From: Gambelia wislizenii | Lineage: Eukaryota > Chordata > Lepidosauria > Squamata > Crotaphytidae | Direction of reading: 5' to 3' | Length of the DNA: 64,000 nucleotides | Assembly (NCBI GenBank): GCA_030847615.1 | Contig: JAUMIR010000001.1 | Span: 182,299,001 to 182,363,000, forward strand | Shown: positions 1 to 10,495 of the stretch, in pieces | Layout: every line of letters begins with the position of its first letter | Numbering within the stretch: the first letter of the stretch is position 1 | Made by a program: the position numbers and the translations under genes | The notes under the pieces: generated by a model | What the model was told of the DNA's origin: nothing | The model's database searches: none | What the model saw: the letters and a program-made list of their open reading frames with translations, nothing else

Positions 1-1124
1 GCTGTGCTGTGCAATCTGGAATGGAACAATATCCTCTTTGCAAGAGAATCACTTTTATTGCTGTGCCTTGTTGCACTAAATCATTGGAAGTATCATGTTT
101 GCTTCCATTCTTTTCAGTCTTACAGTTCAGAGAAGTCCATCAAAATGTCTTCAAATGCCAAGTGGTAACATGCCCAGATGCTGCTGCAGCAAATCGGCAT
201 ATTGTAGCTGTGAACAAGAATATGAATGTGGGGATGACTCCACAGTGAGCAGAGATTTTCTTCCACAGTGGGTCTGTTCTTCCATTTGGTTTCGAAGTAT
301 CTTACATGCTTTAGTAATAATAAAACAAGTACACATTTTTACAATATGGAGAGCTCTTAAAAATTGTGTGGATGTTTCCTTATCCTTTCAAGAATAATAC
401 ACAACTCTTTTTGAAAACCATGAGATGCTGCCACTGACAATTCTTTTAGAGGAATCTTTGTCATGTTTTTATCACTGCCTTCTGTATCTGCAAGTGCATG
501 AATGTAAAATCCAAGCAACAGTAGTACAGTGCTTTCTATTTTTGTTTTCCAAATCAGAGTAAATGTTTCTGCCAGAAAAGAGGAAGATAACTTTTGGGGT
601 CAGTTGCCAAGAAAGCCTTCTCAAATACTTTTCACAAATATGCCTTGTTCCAAAGGTTATAAACATTCTTTTTTTATATTTCCTCTTGCTGTTACTGTTT
701 CTGGAAAGGCAATGATGGATGCTAAAAAAAAAAAAGCCCTCCTTTCCCCCTGAAAATTTCTTGTTTCAGGAGCATAAAAGATGAAACCATAAATTCTTAA
801 TGCAGACTTAAGAGAATCCAAGACTGGTATTGGTTTAATAAATATACATGAAGCTCTCTAAAATATAGGTAATTCCTTGACTTTTCTACAAGTACCTTCT
901 CTTGCAGGAAGTGCAGTGAGTAGAGAGGCGATGTACACCATGCCACATACCAACTTAGAAACTCAAAAATGTCTCTAAATGCAATGTCAGTTTCCTAATA
1001 AATATTATAATGAGAACAGTAAGAAATTAATCAGAGGCAAAGGCCATGCTGTGTTATATCCCATTGACTGATTTCCCTATAAGTCCCAGTCTTATGAACA
1101 CTTATACACAAAGACATAGTATAG

Positions 1125-1127
<3 letters not shown>
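1..1127. other. No recognisable feature
   Basis: AT-rich sequence with only short open frames lacking family resemblance. I see no exon with splice signals and no identifiable repeat. Confidence 0.4.

Positions 1128-1176
<49 letters not shown>
1128..1176. repeat. (TC)n microsatellite
   Basis: Near-pure TC dinucleotide tract with one interruption near its right end. The Ser/Leu-rich frame across it is a translation of the tract. Confidence 0.95.
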
Positions 1177-1183
<7 letters not shown>

Positions 1184-1679
1184 AAAAATGCATGTGCAGA
1201 ACTGGGCCATATGCACAATTATGAGCTAGTCTGGGAGGGCTCTCATGGTCTTTGGTTGTAAATGTTTCCCTTCCTAAGCCAGGAAGTCATATTCCTACCT
1301 TTGGGGAAATACTGGACAGGTAGGCCTAACCATTGAGTTAGGGGAGATAGGGGAGGGGAGAGTATCATTGTCAAACAGAACTGGTATGCCAGCTTCTTAG
1401 AGGTCACCGGGAAAGAGGAAAGAGGAGTGAACCTATCCTCCTGGTCTCCTGGAGACCAAATTTAAGCCCTGATTTAGCCAAAAGAAGTTTAATTAAATGC
1501 GGTGAAAACTAACCACATGTTACTGAAATCAGAATTAATACCAAATTTGCCATGGAGAAATCAGGCTAATTCTACTATAAAACTTGTCTTCCTAACTGAG
1601 ATTTTTCCCAACATAATGCCTTCAACTGGTCTGTTTATCATTTGTATTTTTCTCAAGGTATATTAAATCCAATTCGCTT
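1177..1679. other. No recognisable feature
   Basis: Unique-looking sequence; no coding or repeat signal recognised. Confidence 0.4.
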
Positions 1680-1898
1680 AAAGGCACCAGATCCCAAATT
1701 ATCTTGGAAGCTAAGCAGGGTCAGCCCTGGTTAGTATTTGGATGGGAGACTGCCAATGAATAACAGGTGCTGAACACTGTATTTCAGAGGAAGGAACTGA
1801 CAAAACCACCTCTGAGTATTCCTTGCCTAAGAAAACCCTGTGAAATTCATGGGGATGCCATAAATTGACAGGTGACTTAAAGGAACATACACACAGAG
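1680..1898 (+). repeat. SINE with 5S rRNA-like head (5S-Sauria type)
   Basis: Bases about 1705-1755 carry the 5S rRNA internal region, including AAGCTAAGCAGGGTC followed by TTAGTATTTGGATGGGAGAC, the gene's internal promoter area. Downstream lies the body shared with the three antisense copies in this window, including the TCTGAGTATTCCTTGCCTAAG segment. A functional 5S gene would have about 120 bp and a T-run terminator; here the sequence diverges and continues into an unrelated tail, so it is a SINE and not an rRNA gene. SINEs with this head are known from squamate genomes. Confidence 0.85.
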
Positions 1899-2229
1899 AG
1901 ATTAGCATAGAAAATAAGGAACTACCCCACACCCTTGGGAATGTGACTGCACATTCTGATGGGCCCTGGTTGCGCAGAGTCACTTGGTCTGATATAAACT
2001 GAGTGGCACCACCCAGATGATTGTTTTTGCCATAGGCACATTGAACCTAAGGATAATGAAATGCACCAGCACAGATGAAAAACAGATACCTAGCAAACCA
2101 CTTAAGTGTCCTACATGTGACCTTTTTAAAATTCATTTCATCTTTGTAGTTGCTGCCTTACTTAGAAATTGTTCATAATGTACCTTATGTGTTCTATGAT
2201 ACCTTTCATTCTTAAAGGATAGCTGGGAC
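1899..2229. other. No recognisable feature
   Basis: No open frame or repeat recognised. Confidence 0.4.
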
Positions 2230-2231
2230 TA

Positions 2232-2449
2232 CAGTTGGCCCTCCTTATCCATGGATTCTGCATCCATGGATTCAATCAACCATGGTTCAAATATATGGTC
2301 CAAAAAGCAATCCTTGATTTTGCCGTTTTATACAAGGGACGCCATTTTACTATGCTATTGTATATAATGGGCATCTATGGATTTTGGTATCCACGGGGTG
2401 GTGGTGGTGGTCCTGGAACTAAACCCCAGCACATACTGAGGGCCCACTG
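2232..2449 (+). mobile_element. Tigger-like MITE, complete
   Basis: A 218-bp non-autonomous element bounded by TA duplications (2230-2231 and 2450-2451). The left end reads CAGTTGGCCCTCC; the right end, reverse-complemented, reads CAGTGGGCCCTCAG. Imperfect internal repeats of the form ATCCATGGATT follow. The TA target and CAGT-type ends fit the pogo/Tigger group of Tc1/mariner transposons. No transposase is encoded. This copy also serves as the empty site for the insertion in the related copy at 3930. Confidence 0.85.
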
Positions 2450-2451
2450 TA

Positions 2452-3927
2452 TATGCATTTTGCAGTGCCACAGAAGTTGGTTTTGGGATGTAGGGCTCAC
2501 TGCTATGGGAAGGTCTCTCCTTTCCACCATTTTTCCCTTTCTCAGGTCTGCAAGCTCCTTATATCAGGAGACCATCACCCCTTCTCCAGAGTCAGCACAG
2601 AGCCTAAGTGGAATGATACAGAATAATCCCATTTCTCTGCCACTCTAAATTTTTCTAACCTCCACTCTGTGGCAGCGATCTTCCCCATCCCTTCTTATCC
2701 ATGCCAAAATCACATTGCCCATCTGTGTCACCAGTCTCCTAAACTACCTTGAAACTAATGTATGTCAAATTTCCCCAGGAATTCTAAAAATCAATGAAAG
2801 CTGTGCAAAAAGGAAAACAACATTAATAATTTGCCCAAATTGTTTCAGTGAAGAGTTAAATCCCAGCTCCTTTTGGTTTCTCTTCCAAGGCCAAAATGCT
2901 CAAGCTTAAAATACAGTTTGTTTTAAGATTTATGGCTTCACCATTCACACTCTAATATAAACTCTGGATAAACGCAGTTCACTGACAGTAAGCTTAGGAG
3001 GACTGGGTGCTAAGCAAATTATTCCCTTTAAATTAAAAAGATAACAGAACACTGCCTTCTTTAACAAAGGGCAGTCACCTTATCAAGGCAAATACATAGC
3101 AGGTTACTGCAAGACTGTGGATCTGCAAGGGAGGTTTAAAATGAAAGAGAATCTCTTGTTATTTGCTAATGTCTCTTCATCCTCCTACTTCACCCATGTA
3201 ATTAAAAATAATTTCTCCCAACAGCAAAAAGCAGTAAGAGCTGGAGGAAAGCATATTAGCTAAAGATCAGTCTATTTTCAGCTCTCTTCTCCAGAACCCC
3301 TGATACTATTTATATACACAGACCTGTTTCTGATGTCAGAAACTACTTATCAATGAAAATTTGCCTTTAGGTTACATCCTAGTGTCTTTTGGCCACTAAC
3401 TAGATGCTGCTGAATTTTAATGTGTGGCATTACACTTTTCTCTTTTTCAGTTCTGTTTTTTTTAAAAATGTTTTTAATATGTTTTAACTCAGTGCTTCAT
3501 TTTAGCATGATAACTTATTTAATTGTTTTCATGTTATTAATGTAATATAAATTATTGTTGCAATTTATGCAGTTTAGCTGCCTTTGGTTTTAATGTTGAA
3601 AGCAACCTGGTAACCTGCACAGAGACCAAAGTGGGATGCAGAAAGGAGGGAGGGAGGAAGGTGACAATGCTCATTTCCTCCCCCCCCCCGCATCTTAATG
3701 AGATAAGTTCCAAGAATCCAAATAGAATCACCACAGCTTGCATGTAGCTTTCTACTACTCTCAGTTTGCTTCACAGCCCCTACAGCTGTTTATCATAGAC
3801 TGTGGTGGGCAACTTCTGCGGGACCAAAGACTAGTTTTGGGGACAGGCAAGGGATGCATGCACAAGGGCCATACGAGCCTAAGGGGAAGGATTGGACCTT
3901 TAAAATGAAATACTGTACTACATAACA
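2452..3927. other. No recognisable gene
   Basis: Mixed unique sequence with a short C-run near 3681-3690. Only short, featureless frames occur. Confidence 0.35.
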
Positions 3928-3929
3928 TA

Positions 3930-4048
3930 CAGTTGGCCCTCCATATCCACAAATTCTGTATCCACAGATTCAACCATCCACAGCTTGAAAATATTCCAGG
4001 GCAAATTTTGATTTTGCCATCTTATATAAGGGACACCATTTTACTATG
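3930..4048 (+). mobile_element. Tigger-like MITE, left half (interrupted)
   Basis: Starts CAGTTGGCCCTCC after a TA and tracks the 2232-2449 copy up to the bases TTTTACTATG, where an unrelated element begins. The matching right half resumes at 5696. Together the halves make one ordinary MITE split by a 1.65-kb insertion. Confidence 0.85.
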
Positions 4049-4114
4049 GATTTTATCAGATGCTGCAAATACGGCGTCATAAGGATGCCTAATGATTGTG
4101 AAAGGGTGTGCATA

Positions 4115-4350
4115 CCAGACTATTTATTTATTTATTTATAACCCGCTCTTCAGCCACAAGGCTATCAGACTGTTTTAAGCAATAGCAATTTACACATCTA
4201 CACTGCATTAAGCAGCTTCCAATGTGTGTTAGCTAATTGCCCCCACAAGCCAGGTACTCATTTTACCAACCTACGAAAGGATGGAAGGCTGAGTGAACCC
4301 TGGAGCCCTCTGGAATTGAACTTGCAACATGGTGGCTTGCAGTATAATGT
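4115..4350. repeat. Unclassified interspersed repeat
   Basis: Begins with a short (TTTA)n run at about 4123-4140, followed by sequence ending in a segment that reads like the common squamate repeat motif around CTGGAATTGAAC. It lies inside the larger element at 4049. The assignment is weak. Confidence 0.3.
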
Positions 4351-4681
4351 TGTCCTTTTGCAACCATATCTTGTTAAAAAGCCATCCTATTGACAGCCAT
4401 GCCATCAATAGATCTTCTATTCTGTTTTGTTGCCAGCACTGCCAACATTTGAATCCTCGTGCCATTGTACTCACGTAAATGCAGTGTCAATAGGCAAACA
4501 CTTCCGGGTGAGATTGCGACAGCCAGGTATGGGCTGCTCTTTTTATGATACACTGTCGTAAAGCCACCCAAGCATATATGCTTCCTGAGTCCAAAGTTGG
4601 CCTTATGTTTTTAAATCCTAATAACCTAAAAATCCTCTTCAATGCCACTACTCATTGAGTTAAGTAAGGGGTTTCTTTCCT

Positions 4682-5324
4682 TGTCCGGCACAACGGGAAG
4701 CCAGACCGGTTATGAGAATAATAATACCCTTTTCTCTAATCTAGAGAAGGTTCTTGATAGCTGACCAGAAGCAGGCAATTCGAGGCAGGTTAGAAAATAA
4801 CAGAAAGCTTTTATTCAATTCTAGGAGTCTATGTTACTTGAGAAGGCAAAACATTCCCAGGTTCAACTTAAGGCTTATCAGTATGCATTCCTTCAGAGCA
4901 CTTACAAATAAACATAAATCTAATGCAATCTAACTACACATTCCCTAACTATTACATGCTGGTAACTTACAGTCTCTGTAGATGGAATTTCAGAGTTCTT
5001 TTTGGATCCTTTGAGGCCTTTGGATAGTATTGGCTCCCCCCAACCCTTGTGTTATCACAGTTTGTCTTTTGTTGGTTATTCCATGACTGTGTAGGCCACC
5101 TGGCCCAGAGCTAGGCCATGTGGATCAGAGTCCATCTCAGCTAGCTCAATCTAGCTAGGCCATGTGCTCCACTAGTGTGTCTCAGAACAAAGGGAAGATC
5201 AGAACTTTTAAAAGTCCTTTGTGTTTATCTATGATTGGCTCTGCCATTGCCCAATCAGAGTGACTATCTAGTCAGGTGATGTGACATCATGTTTATTCAA
5301 TAAGGTTTTCCCACCCACTTCCCA
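4682..5324 (-). mobile_element. Probable solo retroviral-type LTR, antisense
   Basis: Begins TG on the plus strand (TGTCCGGCACAACGGG) and may end CA at 5323-5324. The proposed flanks TTTCCT and TTTCCA differ by one base, consistent with a target duplication. On the minus strand there is a polyadenylation signal (TGAATAAAAGC, around 4810) followed by a U5-like stretch ending in GGACA. CCAAT-type boxes lie near 5235-5260. No internal retroviral genes adjoin it, so it would be a solo LTR. The right boundary is uncertain. Confidence 0.5.
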
Positions 5325-5695
5325 TTTCCAAATAAGGAATGGAAGTTTCCAATATTGTTCCTGTGAGTTTGTAATGGGATCCATGATGCCTGTAGGTCAT
5401 CATGACACATACACACACCCATGTACTTGGGACTTTGTTTTTGTGCTTTGCTGTACTTTTTGTGTGATTTTTTTTTTGCTTTAATTTTTAAATTTCCCGC
5501 ACTAGCATCTTCTCAGGAGAATTGGCGAGATCTCAACCCCAGAGTAAACAGAGCTCTGTTTGTGCTCCATTACTGCCAGGGAAGCCTCTTTTACACTGCT
5601 CAAGGTAAGTGTGGTAGGGGGTTCTCTTGCTGGCATAAAAACACAATAATTTATGCCAGCAAAAGAACATTAGTGTGGGGTGGTCTGATAAAGTC

Positions 5696-5792
5696 CTATG
5701 CCATTGTATATAACTGGACATGAGCATCCATGAATTTTGCTATCCACGGGGGGTCCTGGCACCAAACCCCAGAGGATAACAAGGGCCCACTG
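5696..5792 (+). mobile_element. Tigger-like MITE, right half
   Basis: Resumes the element begun at 3930 and ends with AAGGGCCCACTG followed by TA, like the complete copy at 2232. Confidence 0.85.
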
Positions 5793-5794
5793 TA

Positions 5795-6938
5795 GATTTA
5801 AAATAGACTACTTTTTCCATTTATTCTTTGGACAAATAAAATTCCTCCCCACTTGGCATTAAACAGCAAAATCCACCCCACTCATACTTGATTAATTATT
5901 ATATGTATAACTATATGCAAATAAACCTTACATGTACTTACTGACTTAATGTCTACAGGAATTAAAATTGGGCAGGTCTATAATATACATATCCAGTATA
6001 GGGCTGTTGTTACATTACTACATAGGGGAACCAGCAAGGTGGGCTGATGCACATCGGGACTGATGTTCATCAGTCCCATTGTGCATTGGTCCCGTTAAGC
6101 ATCGGGACACCAGCTAGGGAGTGCTGATGTGCATTGGGACACTCTTGCCAGTGTCCCATTACGCATCTTCACAATTCACTAACAAGTTCCAGAATCCTGT
6201 ATGGCCATTGTGTACTATGTAGCACTGTCACAATGTTGCTACCCCCCAACCCCTTTTACTGGTAAGCAGCCACTGGGATCAGTAGGGGTCTATTCCCCTG
6301 TCGACTGAGAAGCAGCTGCCTGACATTCCCACCCCCTCCCATGAGCAATCTCCCACACGACAGGCAGAAAAGGGCGCTGTCACAAATCCCCTTCATACCA
6401 GAGGTGGCTCTTGGGTGGGGGAAATCAGGCAACAGTGACTGCTTACTAGTAAGTGAGGTTTAAGGGACTTTCATGGTCCCTATGTAGCTCCTAAAGTAGA
6501 GGCTGCATAGGGATTGTGAATATGTAGCAGTTTCAAATGCATAAATGTAGGCTACACATTAAGAAGTGCCCAATAGGATTTTGATCAGGCACTTCTGCTA
6601 CTTAGTTGGTGTCCATAAAGTTAAGGAATGTACACCATGATAGAGAATTCCAGCCATTGACTATAGTACTTTTACTTCCTTTCTCCATTGACCATAGTAC
6701 ATTTAGCAATTTGATAGCAAACTGTAATGTAATTTTTAAAAATCTGGGGAACATGGAGGGGGGGGGGAGGCTGCATACATAGTTAGGCTGCAGTTTGTTC
6801 TCCCCTGTCATAGACCTATACAGTAGTAGAGAGATAAATGTGTCCCACATATGGGTTTTTTGGTTTACTCCAAATATTCTTTCCATTTAATTTGTGCTGT
6901 TTGTTTGTTTGTTTGTTTTTAAAAGCATGATTGAACAA
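5795..6938. other. Unassigned region with hairpins
   Basis: Contains the twin hairpins at 6045-6167, a G-run near 6759 and a (TTTG)n tract at about 6898-6917. No gene recognised. Confidence 0.35.
6045..6167. repeat. Two adjacent related hairpins
   Basis: First hairpin: arms 6045-6065 and 6068-6088 with a 2-base loop. Second hairpin: arms 6126-6143 and 6150-6167 with a 6-base loop. Both share the core GCANNGGGAC and its complement, so one palindrome was probably duplicated. No terminal repeats of a host transposon were found around them. Confidence 0.7.
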
Positions 6939-7192
6939 TGAACTGGACATGAAGCAATGGACTCAAACTCCAGGAAAATTGATTCCACCTAAACATTAGG
7001 AAGAACTTTCTGATGGTAAGGGCTGTTTGGCGGTGAATGCACTGCCTCAGAGTGTGGTGGAGTCTCTTCTTCGGAGTTTTTTAAACAGAGGCTGGATGGA
7101 CATTTGTTGGGAATACTTTGATTGTTTATTCCTACATGGCAGGGGGGGTGGACTAGATGGCCCTCATGTTATCTTCCAACTATGATTCTATG
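6939..7192 (+). mobile_element. CR1 LINE 3' end, part 1
   Basis: Matches the other CR1 tails in this window (17754, 36195, 50640): the segment with TTCCACCTAAACATTAGGA, the GTGGTGGAGTCT segment and the final (ATTCTATG)n run. The reading frame is broken. A fold-back MITE at 7193-7480 interrupts the terminal octamer run, which resumes at 7481. Confidence 0.85.
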
Positions 7193-7480
7193 AATTTTTT
7201 CAGATGCCTTAAAACCTGTAAGCAGAGGTCAGGAGAGGTATGCGACTATCCCATGGCAGGGGGTCCATTTCGGATGACGGCGTCCCTCTCCTGCCGTAAT
7301 CTGTGTTGCTTCTGTGCTTGATCTATTGAAAAGGCACCACTTTTTACTCATAGAAGTTTTTCATGAGTACAAAGTGGTGCCTTTTCAATAGATCAAGCAC
7401 AGAAGCAACACGGATGCCGCGGGATAACTGCATACCTCTCTTGACCTCCGCTTATGGGTTTTAAGGCATCTGAAAAAGTC
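7193..7480. mobile_element. Fold-back MITE with 5-bp TSD
   Basis: A 288-bp element whose ends (left AATTTTTTCAGATGCC, right reverse-complemented GACTTTTTCAGATGCC) continue into a palindrome over most of its length. The central hairpin has 49-bp arms (7303-7351 and 7363-7411) with one mismatch and an 11-base loop. It sits in the CR1 (ATTCTATG)n tail with CTATG on both sides (7188-7192, 7481-7485). The left arm carries about 45 bases with no partner in the right arm. Ends and hairpin resemble the element at 48116. Confidence 0.85.
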
Positions 7481-7791
7481 CTATGATTCTATGAAATTTC
7501 TCACTCATCTGCACTGGCCACATCTGTTAGATGCAGCTGTTTCCAAGATAGAGAGGACCATATTGCACCTTTCTGTCATGTTGCTTGTTCAAGCTGAGGA
7601 GCCAGTCAAGAAAAAGAGGCTAGCACCAATGAATTTACTACCCTGTCTTCATGGGTCACAGAACCCTTTCAAACTACATGTGTATTTATTTGTTTGTTTA
7701 TTTAAAGTATTTCTGTATTGCTGCAAGGGCTCCCAAGGCAATGAACAAATAAAAGCAAATTAAAACAATACAAAGATAAAAACATTTATAG

Positions 7792-7967
7792 TGTTATGAT
7801 TCCACTTTAACTGCCATGCTGCATCTTGTGATCTGTAGTTTGAGCTCTCTGGCTAAAAATTCTAAATACTCCTCCTAAAGTGTAAATTCCAGGATTTCAT
7901 AGGATGGAGCCATGACAGTTAAGGTGGAATCAAAGTGCTATAATTGTGTAGTGTGAAAGGGCCCGTA
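7792..7967 (-). mobile_element. Harbinger-like MITE, left end truncated
   Basis: The left inner repeat GATTCCACTTTAACTGCCAT is answered on the right by ATGACAGTTAAGGTGGAATC. The right terminus reads GTAGTGTGAAAGGGCC, a form common in squamate Harbinger MITEs (recalled). The left terminus is missing, so no target duplication can be read. Confidence 0.6.
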
Positions 7968-8002
7968 CACACACACACACAAAGGATCAAATAGAGAGGA
8001 GA

Positions 8003-8024
8003 CCTCTCTCTCTCTCTCTCAGTT

Positions 8025-8070
<46 letters not shown>
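8003..8070. repeat. Compound (CT)n(CA)n microsatellite
   Basis: CT repeats with one short interruption, running directly into CA repeats. Confidence 0.95.
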
Positions 8071-9197
8071 TTCAAGCTGAGACAGTCTAGATGTAAATCC
8101 ATCACAATCAGTACAGTATTTATAAAGCCAAAGAATATACCATTTACATATACTTGACAAACAGTGAAACCTGGGTTTGAAACAACTACACAAATATGTA
8201 TGTGTGCCTGTATATAATTAATTGATGTGTGGCTCTTATTTTCCTTATCATATACCCAAGTTGTTGGAAAAGATGAGACTTGTCAAAGATGGCCAGCAGG
8301 ATGAGCTGCTGGTACATAACTAACTCTTCCCACTGAGTGAATTTTGATCCAGTGGTCTTATGGGCAAGGACCACATGGTAACAGATGTGGGGCTTCTATG
8401 AAATCAGCCCTGTGTAGCCTTTTGTCAGTTGACTGGACAGCAGCACTCCACATGGGGTACAATTCAATACACATATTCTTACCTTTGCTATGTTTTTCTG
8501 CTCCCTCTGTATAGTATTTAAAGAGGTCTACAATATATAAGTAATAAAATAGCATCACAAAAAAAACCTTATTCGTTCATTCATTCATTTACAGTATTTG
8601 TACTCTTTTCGGGTAGATTGGAGATGCAGAATGTGAGGCCATCAAGGTACTGTTGGACTGCAACTCCCAGCACCCCTACCCAGCCCATTCATTCATTCAT
8701 TCGTTCGTTCATAATATATCCCACCTTTCTCCTGCCAAGGGACCCAAAGCAGCTTATGAAATTTAAAATATAAGTCTAGCTTTAAAATGTACTATACAAA
8801 ACTACAAAAATTTAGTCCTCAAAAGTTTTTCTGTTAAAAACACATAGTTAAAACAGTTTTAAAATATAGTTAAAACATGCAAAATAAAAACATGCAAAAT
8901 AAAATTTTCTGCCATATAACTAAAATCAATCAAATGCCTGCCTAAATAAAATTGCCGTAACCGTTCAGTGGAAAAAGGGCAGGGGAGGGGCTAGCCAAAC
9001 CTCCTGTGGAAGCAGCCACTGAGAAGGCTCTCTCCTGTGTCCTCAGCAACTCCACCTCTGAAGGTGGTGGGATTGAGAAAAAGCCCTCCTGCAAAGATCT
9101 TAGAACTCAGGTTGGCTCATATGAGGAAACTAGTTGTACCCAGCATAATATACATTGTTATAGTAGATTTGAAAGGTTCGCACAGTTCTGCAGTGGA

Positions 9198-9280
9198 TAC
9201 CGCTGCCACCAGTTGACTGCCTGGGTCCCATCGCAGGTAGCCCACCTCCACTGCCAGTTGACTGTCTGAGTCCCATCGCA
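9198..9280 (+). repeat. Imperfect tandem duplication, period about 39 bp
   Basis: The segment containing CAGTTGACTGCCTGGGTCCC then ATCGCAG recurs after about 39 bases as CAGTTGACTGTCTGAGTCCC then ATCGCAG. It lies in the block interrupting the L2 copy. Confidence 0.7.
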
Positions 9281-9468
9281 GCCCATGACTGGTGAGTGGC
9301 TGAGGGAGTGAGAGGAGGGAGGGACCCTTGTGAGGCCAGGGGTGTAGATACAGAGTGAGTGGCAGGAGTGGATTGTGAGGGGGAAAGGGAATTTGCATGT
9401 GGGTGGGGATTGGTTGGTTGTGTTTCCTGAGCAGCCAATCAGCACACTGGGAAAGGCAACATACCCAA

Positions 9469-9500
9469 GTGTGTGTGTGTGTGTGTGTACACAGACACAT

Positions 9501-9549
<49 letters not shown>
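9469..9549. repeat. Compound (GT)n(CA)n(GA)n microsatellite
   Basis: GT, ACAC and GA tracts follow one another. Arg-Glu-repeat frames here are translations of the GA tract. Confidence 0.95.
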
Positions 9550-9553
<4 letters not shown>

Positions 9554-10280
9554 GCCTTTTAGATAGTCTGGATGCAAGTTGTGTATGGGTTTAAGGGTTA
9601 TAACCAACACTGAATTCTGCATAGAAATTGACTGGTAGCCAGTGAAACTGCTTCAACAAGGGAGTTATACATTCCCTGCAACCAGCCCCAGTCAGCAGCC
9701 TAGCTGCAGCATTTTGGACCTGCTTAAGCTTCTGAATAGTTTCCAAAGGCAGCCACATGCAGAGTGCATTGCAGTAATCCAAACAAGACATAACCAAGGC
9801 CTACTTTGGGGGCAGGGATCACCCTTACTCCAACAATGTCTGGAGGACCTTGTAGTAAACTGCTAAGTTTCAAAACATTCCATGCTTGGAGGACCACACA
9901 TTTCCCATAGGACAGGTGGATCCCAGTTCTGATTCTGTAAAAGCCAGCCCCTTTATATTTTAAGTTTATGGGAACAGCCTTTGACTTGCTCACTTCCATG
10001 GGAACATTGGCCAAAAGTCTGTTGATGATTTACTGTGGTGTAATTATTGTCATGTAAATAGTTGAGGTTACTCAGGAGATGTGCAAGGGTGATATCCTAA
10101 TCAGGTAGTGTTCCCATGGCACAAGAGGCTTTTGTGAGGCATTATTTACCCAATGTGTGGTTGTGAAATGGTGTAACCCAGTCAAAGTCTGGTGTAGCAT
10201 GACTCTAGATTAGATGTCCTCTCGTCCAGCTGCAGAACAGAATGCAGAGATGTAGCTATAAGGAGTGGAGGCATAATTAG

Positions 10281-10495
10281 GGTGTGGTGTAGTAGTGAAT
10301 GTTGGACTAGGACACTGGGAGACCAGAGTCTGAATCTCCACTCAGCCATGGAAACCCACTGGGTGACCTTGGGCAAGTCATACCATCTCAACCTCGGAGG
10401 AAGGCAAAGGCAAACCCCTTCTGAACAAATGCTGCTAAGGTTTGCCCTGGGGCCTCCAAAAATCAGAAATGGCTTTAATGCACTCAACAACCTCC
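10281..10495 (+). repeat. tRNA-derived SINE (Sauria type)
   Basis: Starts with a degenerate tRNA-like promoter (GGTGTAGTAGTGAATGTTGG, a box-A region), followed by the core CTGGGTGACCTTGGGCAAGT shared with CORE/MIR-type SINEs. It then has AAGGCAAAGGCAAACCCC and a tail reading AAATCAGAAATGGCTT, then TGCACTCAACAAC. That tail resembles the BovB-like 3' end of Sauria SINEs (recalled). It does not fold as a tRNA. Confidence 0.8.

Larger units (their letters stand above)
4049..5695 (-). mobile_element. Non-autonomous DNA transposon with 5-bp TSD
   Basis: The ends are imperfect inverted repeats: left GATTTTATCAGATG, right (reverse-complemented) GACTTTATCAGACC. They are flanked by CTATG at 4044-4048 and 5696-5700. 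The uninterrupted MITE at 2232 has a single CTATG at the same site, which supports a 5-bp target duplication. The portion at about 5440-5640 is, in reverse complement, similar to the interior of the elements at 53193 and 58819. An LTR-like sequence occupies 4682 to about 5324. No transposase is visible and I cannot place the superfamily with confidence. Confidence 0.7.
8690..9905 (-). pseudogene. Antisense L2-like LINE 3' end, interrupted
   Basis: The minus strand carries decayed C-terminal RT sequence at 9591-9797, with the recognisable run LDYCNAL followed by VQNAAARLLTG and PLLKQFHWLPV, typical of L2-type LINEs. The part at 8990-9110 corresponds to the region just before the end of that protein, and 8690-8980 to the A-rich 3' UTR. 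About 430 bases at 9170-9597, including microsatellites and a short direct repeat, do not match and are probably inserted or expanded. No function remains. Confidence 0.75.

Noticed and set aside
1705..1755. 5S rRNA gene
   Set aside because: Only the internal region matches, no terminator follows, and the sequence runs into a SINE body found three more times here.
9117..9622. Overlapping minus-strand frames of 102-154 codons
   Set aside because: Low-complexity translations of CA/CT tracts and duplicated sequence.
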